Positions 59,376 through 64,000 of a DNA stretch of 64,000 nt are shown piece after piece; the first letter of the stretch is position 1, and every line of letters starts with the position of its first letter. The notes below the pieces were generated by a model, which was given only the letters and a program-made list of their open reading frames with translations, was not told the origin of the DNA and searched no databases. The position numbers and the translations under genes were made by a program. Source of the stretch: Cyprinodon diabolis (lineage: Eukaryota > Chordata > Actinopteri > Cyprinodontiformes > Cyprinodontidae); NCBI GenBank assembly GCA_030533445.1, contig CM060065.1, positions 3,646,341 through 3,710,340 on the forward strand, given 5' to 3'.

Positions 59376-61264
59376 CTCCGATGTCAGGCTCTGCCGGCAG
59401 CAGCGGGCACCATCAGCCACTAGGATGTCAGGCTCTGCCGGCTTCATTAGCCAACATCAGCCACTCCGATGTCAGGCTCTGCCGGCTTCAGTAGCCAACA
59501 TCAGCCACTCCGATGTCAGGCTCTGCCGGCTTCAGTAGCCAACATCAGCCACTCTGATGTCAGGCTCTGCCGGCAGCAGCGGGCACCATCAGCCACTCCG
59601 ATGTCAGGCTCTCTCGGCAGCAGCGGGCACCATCAGCCACTCCGATGTCAGGCTCTGTCGGCAGCAGTAGCCACCATAAGCCACTCCGATGTCAGGCTCT
59701 CTCGGCAGCAGCGGGCACCATCAGCCACTCCGATGTCAGGCTCTCTCGGCAGCAGCGGGCACCATCAGCCACTCCGATGTCAGGCTCTGTCGGCAGCAGC
59801 GGGCACCATCAGCCACTACGATGTCAGGCTCTGCCGGCAGGAGCGGGCACCATCAGCCACTACAAAGTCAGGCTCTGCCGGCAGCAGCGGGCACCATCAG
59901 CCACTCCGATGTCAGGCTCTGTCAGCAGCAGCGGGCACCATCAGCCACTACGATGTCAGGCTCTGCCGGCAGGAGCGGGCACCATCAGCCACTACAAAGT
60001 CAGGCTCTGCCGGCAGCAGCGGGCACCATCAGCCACTCCGATGTCAGGCTCTGTCGGCAGCAGCGGCCACCATCAGCCACTCCGATGTCAGGCTCTGTCA
60101 GCAGCAGCGGGCACCATCAGCCACTACGATGTCAGGCTCTGCCGGCAGCAGCGGGCACCATCAGCCACTACAAAGTCAGGCTCTGCCGGCAGCAGCAGGC
60201 ACCATCAGCCACTCCGATGTCAGGCTCTGTCGGCAGCAGCGGCCACCATCAGCCACTCCGATGTCAGGCTCTGTCGGCAGCAGCGGGCAACATCAGCCAC
60301 TCCGATGTCAGGCTCTGTCGGCAGCAGCGGCCACCATCAGCCACTCCGATGTCAGGCTCTGTCGGCAGCAGCGGCCACCATCAGCCACTCCGATGTCAGG
60401 CTCTCTCGGCAGCAGTAGCCACCATCAGCCACTCCGATGTCAGGCTCTGTCAGCGGCAGTAGCCACCATCAGCCACTCCGATGTCAGGCTCTGTAGGCAG
60501 CAGCGGGCACCATCAGCCACTCCGATGTCAGGCTCTGTCGGCAGCAGCGGGCACCATCAGCCACTCCGATGTCAGGCTCTGTCGGCAGCAGCGGGCACCA
60601 TCAGCCACTCCGATGTCAGGCTCTGTCGGCAGCAGTAGCCACCATCAGCCACTCCGATGTCAGGCTCTGTAGGCAGCAGCGGGCACCATCAGCCACTCCG
60701 ATGTCAGGCTCTCTCGGCAGCAGCGGGCTCCATCAGCCACTCCGATGTCAGGCTCTGTAGGCAGCAGCGGGCACCATCAGCCACTCCGATGTCAGGCTCT
60801 GCCGGCAGGAGTAGCCACCATCAGCCACTCCGATGTCAGGCTCTGCCTGCAGCAGCGGGCACCATCAGCCACTCCGATGTCAGGGCTCTGTCGGCAGCAG
60901 TAGCCAACATCAGCCACTCCGATGTCAGGCTCTGCCGGCAGCAGCGGGCACCATCAGCCACTCCGATGTCAGGCTCTGTCGGCAGCAGCGGCCACCATCA
61001 GCCACTCCGATGTCAGGCTCTGTCGGCAGCAGCGGGCACCATCAGCCACTCCGATGTCAGGCTCTGTCGGCAGCAGCGGCCACCATCAGCCACTCCGATG
61101 TCAGGCTCTGCCGGCAGCAGCGGGCACCATCAGCCACTCCGATGTCAGGCTCTCTCGGCAGCAGCGGGCACCATCAGCCACTCCGATGTCAGGCTCTGTC
61201 GGCAGCAGTAGCCAACATCAGCCACTCCGATGTCAGGCTCTGCCGGCAGCAGCGGGCACCATCA

Positions 61265-62310
61265 GCCACTCCGATGTCAGGCTCTGCCTGCAGCAGCGGG
61301 CACCATCAGCCACTCCGATGTCAGGCTCTGCCTGCAGCAGCGGGCACCATCAGCCACTACGATGTCAGGCTCTGCCTGCAGCAGCGGGCACCATCATCCA
61401 CTCCGATGTCAGGCTCTGTCGGCAGCAGTAGCCACCATCAGCAAATCCGATGTCAGGCTCTGTCGGCAGCAGCGGGCACCATCAGCCACTCCGATGTCAG
61501 GGCTTTGTCGGCAGCAGAGGGCACCATCAGCTACTCCGATGTCAGGCTCTCTTAGCAGCAGTAGCCACCATCAGCAAATCCGATGTCAGGCTCTGCCAGC
61601 AGCAGCGGGCACCATCAGCCACTCCGATGTCAGGGCTTTGTCGGCAGCAGCGGGCACCATCAGCCACTCCGATTTCAGGCTCTGCCGGCAGCAGCGGGCA
61701 CCATCAGCCACTCCGATGTCAGGCTCTGCCGGCAGTAGCGGGCACCATCAACCACTCCGATGTCAGGCTCTGCCGGCAGCAGCGGGCACCATCAGCCACT
61801 CCGATGTCAGGCTCTGCCTGCAGCAGCGGGCACCATCAGCCACTACGATGTCAGGCTCTGCCTGCAGCAGCGGGCACCATCAGCCACTCCGATGTCAGGC
61901 TCTGCCTGCAGCAGCGGGCACCATCAGCCTCTACGATGTCAGGCTCTGCCTGCAGCAGCGGGCACCATCAGCCACTCCGATGTCAGGCTCTGCCTGCAGC
62001 AGCGGGCACCATCAGCCACTCCGATGTCAGGCTCTGCCTGCAGCAGCGGGCACCATCAGCCAGTCCGATGTCAGGCTCTGTAGGCAGCAGCGGGCACCAT
62101 CAGCCACTCCGATGTCAGGCTCTCTCGGCAGCAGCGGGCTCCATCAGCCACTCCGATGTCAGGCTCTGTAGGCAGCAGCGATCACCATCAGCCACTCCGA
62201 TGTCAGGCTCTGTCGGCAGCAGTAGCCACCATCAGCCACTCCGATGTCAGGCTCTGCCGGCAGGAGTAGCCACCATCAGCCACTCCGATGTCAGGCTCTG
62301 CCTGCAGCAG
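61265..62310. repeat. Sub-array enriched in CCTGCAGCAGCGGGC units
   Basis: Many units here have GCCTGCAGCAGCGGGC (a PstI site CTGCAG) where most of the array has GCCGGCAGCAG. They are clustered at 61281-61390, 61810-62050 and 62300, again consistent with local homogenisation. Confidence 0.75.
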
Positions 62311-64000
62311 CGGGCACCATCAGCCACTCCGATGTCAGGGCTCTGTCGGCAGCAGTAGCCAACATCAGCCACTCCGATGTCAGGCTCTAGCGGGCACCAT
62401 TAGCCACTGCGATGTCAGGCTCTGCCGGCAGCAGCGGGCACCATCAGCCACTCCGATGTCAGGCTCTGTCGGCCCTGTGTCGGCAGCAGCGGGCACCATC
62501 AGCCACTCCGATGTCAGGCTCTGCCGGCACCATCAGCTACTCCGATGTCAGGCTCTGTTGGCAGCAGTAGCCACCATCAGCCACTCCGATGTCAGGCTCT
62601 GTCGGCAGCAGTGGGCACCATCAGCCACTCCGATGTCAGGCTCTGTCGGCACCATCAGCCACTCCGATGTCAGGCTCTGTCGGCAGCAGCGGGCACCATC
62701 AGCCACTCCGATGTCAGGCTCTGTCGGCAGCAGTAGCCACCGTCAGCCACTCCGATGTCAGGCTCTGCCGGCAGCAGTAGCCAACATCAGCCACTCCGAT
62801 GTCAGGCTCTGTCGGCAGCAGTAGCCACCATCAGCCACTCCGATGTCAGGCTCTGCCGGCAGCAGTAGCCAACATCAGCCACTCCGATGTCAGGCTCTGC
62901 CGGCAGCAGCGGGCACCATCAGCCAGTCCGATGTCAGGCTCTGTCGGCAGCAGCGGGCACCATCAGCCACTCCGATGTCAGGCTCTGTCGGCAGCAGCGG
63001 GCACCATCAGCTACTCCGATGTCAGGCTCTCTTGGCAGCAGTAGGCACCATCAGCTACTCCGATGTCAGGCTCTGTTGGCAGCAGTAGCCACCATCAGCT
63101 ACTCCGATGTCAGGCTCTCTTGGCAGCAGCGGGCACCATCAGCCACTCCGATGTCAGGCTCTGTTGGCAGCAGTAGCCACCATCAGCTACTCCGATGTCA
63201 GGCTCTCTTGGCAGCAGTAGCCACCATCAGCCACTCCGATGTCAGGATCTGTCGGCACCATCAGCCACTACGATGTCAGGCTCTGCCGGCAGCAGTAGCC
63301 ACCATCAGCTACTCCGATGTCAGGCTCTCTTGGCAGCAGTAGCCACCATCAGCAAATCCGATGTCAGGCTCTGTTAGCAGCAGTAGCCACCATCAGCCAC
63401 TCCGATGTCAGGCTCTGCCGGCAGCAGCGGGCACCATCAGCCACTCCGATGTCAGGCTCTGTCGGCAGCAGCGGGCACCATCAGCCACTCCTATGTCAGG
63501 CTCTGGCGGCAGCAGCGGGCACCATCAGCCACTCCGATGTCAGGCTCTGTCGGCCCTCTGTCGGCAGCAGCGGGCACCATCAGCCACTCCGATGTCAGGC
63601 TCTGTCGGCCCTCTGTCGGCAGCAGCGGGCACCATCAGCCACTCCGATGTCAGGCTCTGCCGGCAGCAGCGGGCACCATCAGCCACTCCAATGTCAGGGC
63701 TCTGCCGGCAGCAGCGGGCACCATCAGCCACTCCGATGTCAGGGCTCTGTCGGCAGCAGTGGGCACCATCAGCCACTCCGATGTCAGGCTCTGCCGGCAG
63801 CAGTAGCCACTCCGATGTCAGGCTCTGCCGGCAGCAGTAGCCACCATCAGCCACTCCGATGTCAGCCTCTGCCGGCAGCAGTAGCCACCATCAGCCACTC
63901 CGATGTCAGGCTCTGTCGACACCATCAGCCACTCCGATGTCAGCCTCTGCCGGCAGCAGTAGCCACCATCAGCCACTCCGATGTCAGGCTCTGTTGGCAG

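Larger units (their letters stand above)
20814..64000. repeat. 44-bp GC-rich minisatellite array (about 43 kb, continues past the window)
   Basis: The unit reads CAGCCACTCCGATGTCAGGC followed by TCTGTCGGCAGCAGCGGGCA and CCAT, 44 bp, with 29 G/C (66%). It repeats head to tail about 980 times without any interruption by unique sequence. Main variants are GCCGGC, GTTGGC, GTTAGC, GTCAGC or GCCAGC for GTCGGC; AGTAGCC or AGTGGGC for AGCGGGC; ACATCAG for CCATCAG; and TACTCC or AAATCC for CACTCC. Length variants of 34, 35, 45 and 55 bp are interspersed. Because 44 is not divisible by three and the unit is stop-poor, all three + frames read the same cyclic 44-residue peptide (MSGS..GSSGHHQPLRCQAL..), and frames close mainly at TAG in the AGTAGCC variant. 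I regard all these frames as non-coding. Confidence 0.97.

Noticed and set aside
20814..64000. CRISPR-like array
   Set aside because: Units are contiguous with no unique spacers between repeats, and the context is eukaryotic.
1..64000. Telomeric TTAGGG arrays, rRNA or tRNA genes
   Set aside because: None seen; all sequence outside the LINE and the gap is accounted for by the two satellites.

Overview
The window is non-coding, repeat-dominated eukaryotic DNA, most likely from a teleost fish. The main clue is a two-ORF LINE whose ORF1 (RRM-like region plus CCHC knuckle) and ORF2 (APE-type endonuclease, reverse transcriptase, C-terminal Cys/His motif) look like the Tx1-type, L1-group elements common in fish and amphibian genomes. 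The assignment to fish is an inference. I see no host protein-coding gene, tRNA, rRNA or CRISPR array.

Layout: (1) 1-14625 is an AT-rich satellite, about 83 head-to-tail copies of a monomer of about 177 bp, arranged in nested higher-order blocks (periods of about 885, 1235, 1589 and 5977 bp). (2) 14626-19982 is an apparently full-length LINE on the + strand, inserted into that satellite. Its ORF1 is broken by a stop and a frameshift, its ORF2 has a frameshift, and its endonuclease active site is altered, so this copy should be dead. (3) 19983-20313 is the same 177-bp satellite resuming, in a distinct subtype. (4) 20314-20813 is a run of exactly 500 N, an assembly gap of conventional size. (5) 20814-64000 is an unrelated GC-rich minisatellite with a 44-bp unit, roughly 980 units, running to the end of the window. 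It contains length variants (34, 35, 45 and 55 bp) and several generations of segmental duplication (387, 699, 920, 1057, about 2.5-2.9 kb, 4.8 kb, 5.6 kb and 6.5 kb).

The only genes that once worked together are the two LINE ORFs: ORF1 as an RNA-binding chaperone and ORF2 as nickase plus reverse transcriptase for target-primed insertion. The many long open frames in both satellites are by-products of repeat structure. In the 177-bp satellite the unit is a multiple of three. In the 44-bp array it is not, so all three + frames cycle through one 44-residue peptide and end wherever a TAG-bearing variant falls in frame.

The points most worth following up are the junction of two very different satellites hidden by the gap, the near-perfect 5.6-kb and 6.5-kb duplications (recent amplification or assembly error), the CpG-decay pattern that generates the 44-bp variants, and whether this LINE family prefers satellite targets. 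I found no convincing new functional system.
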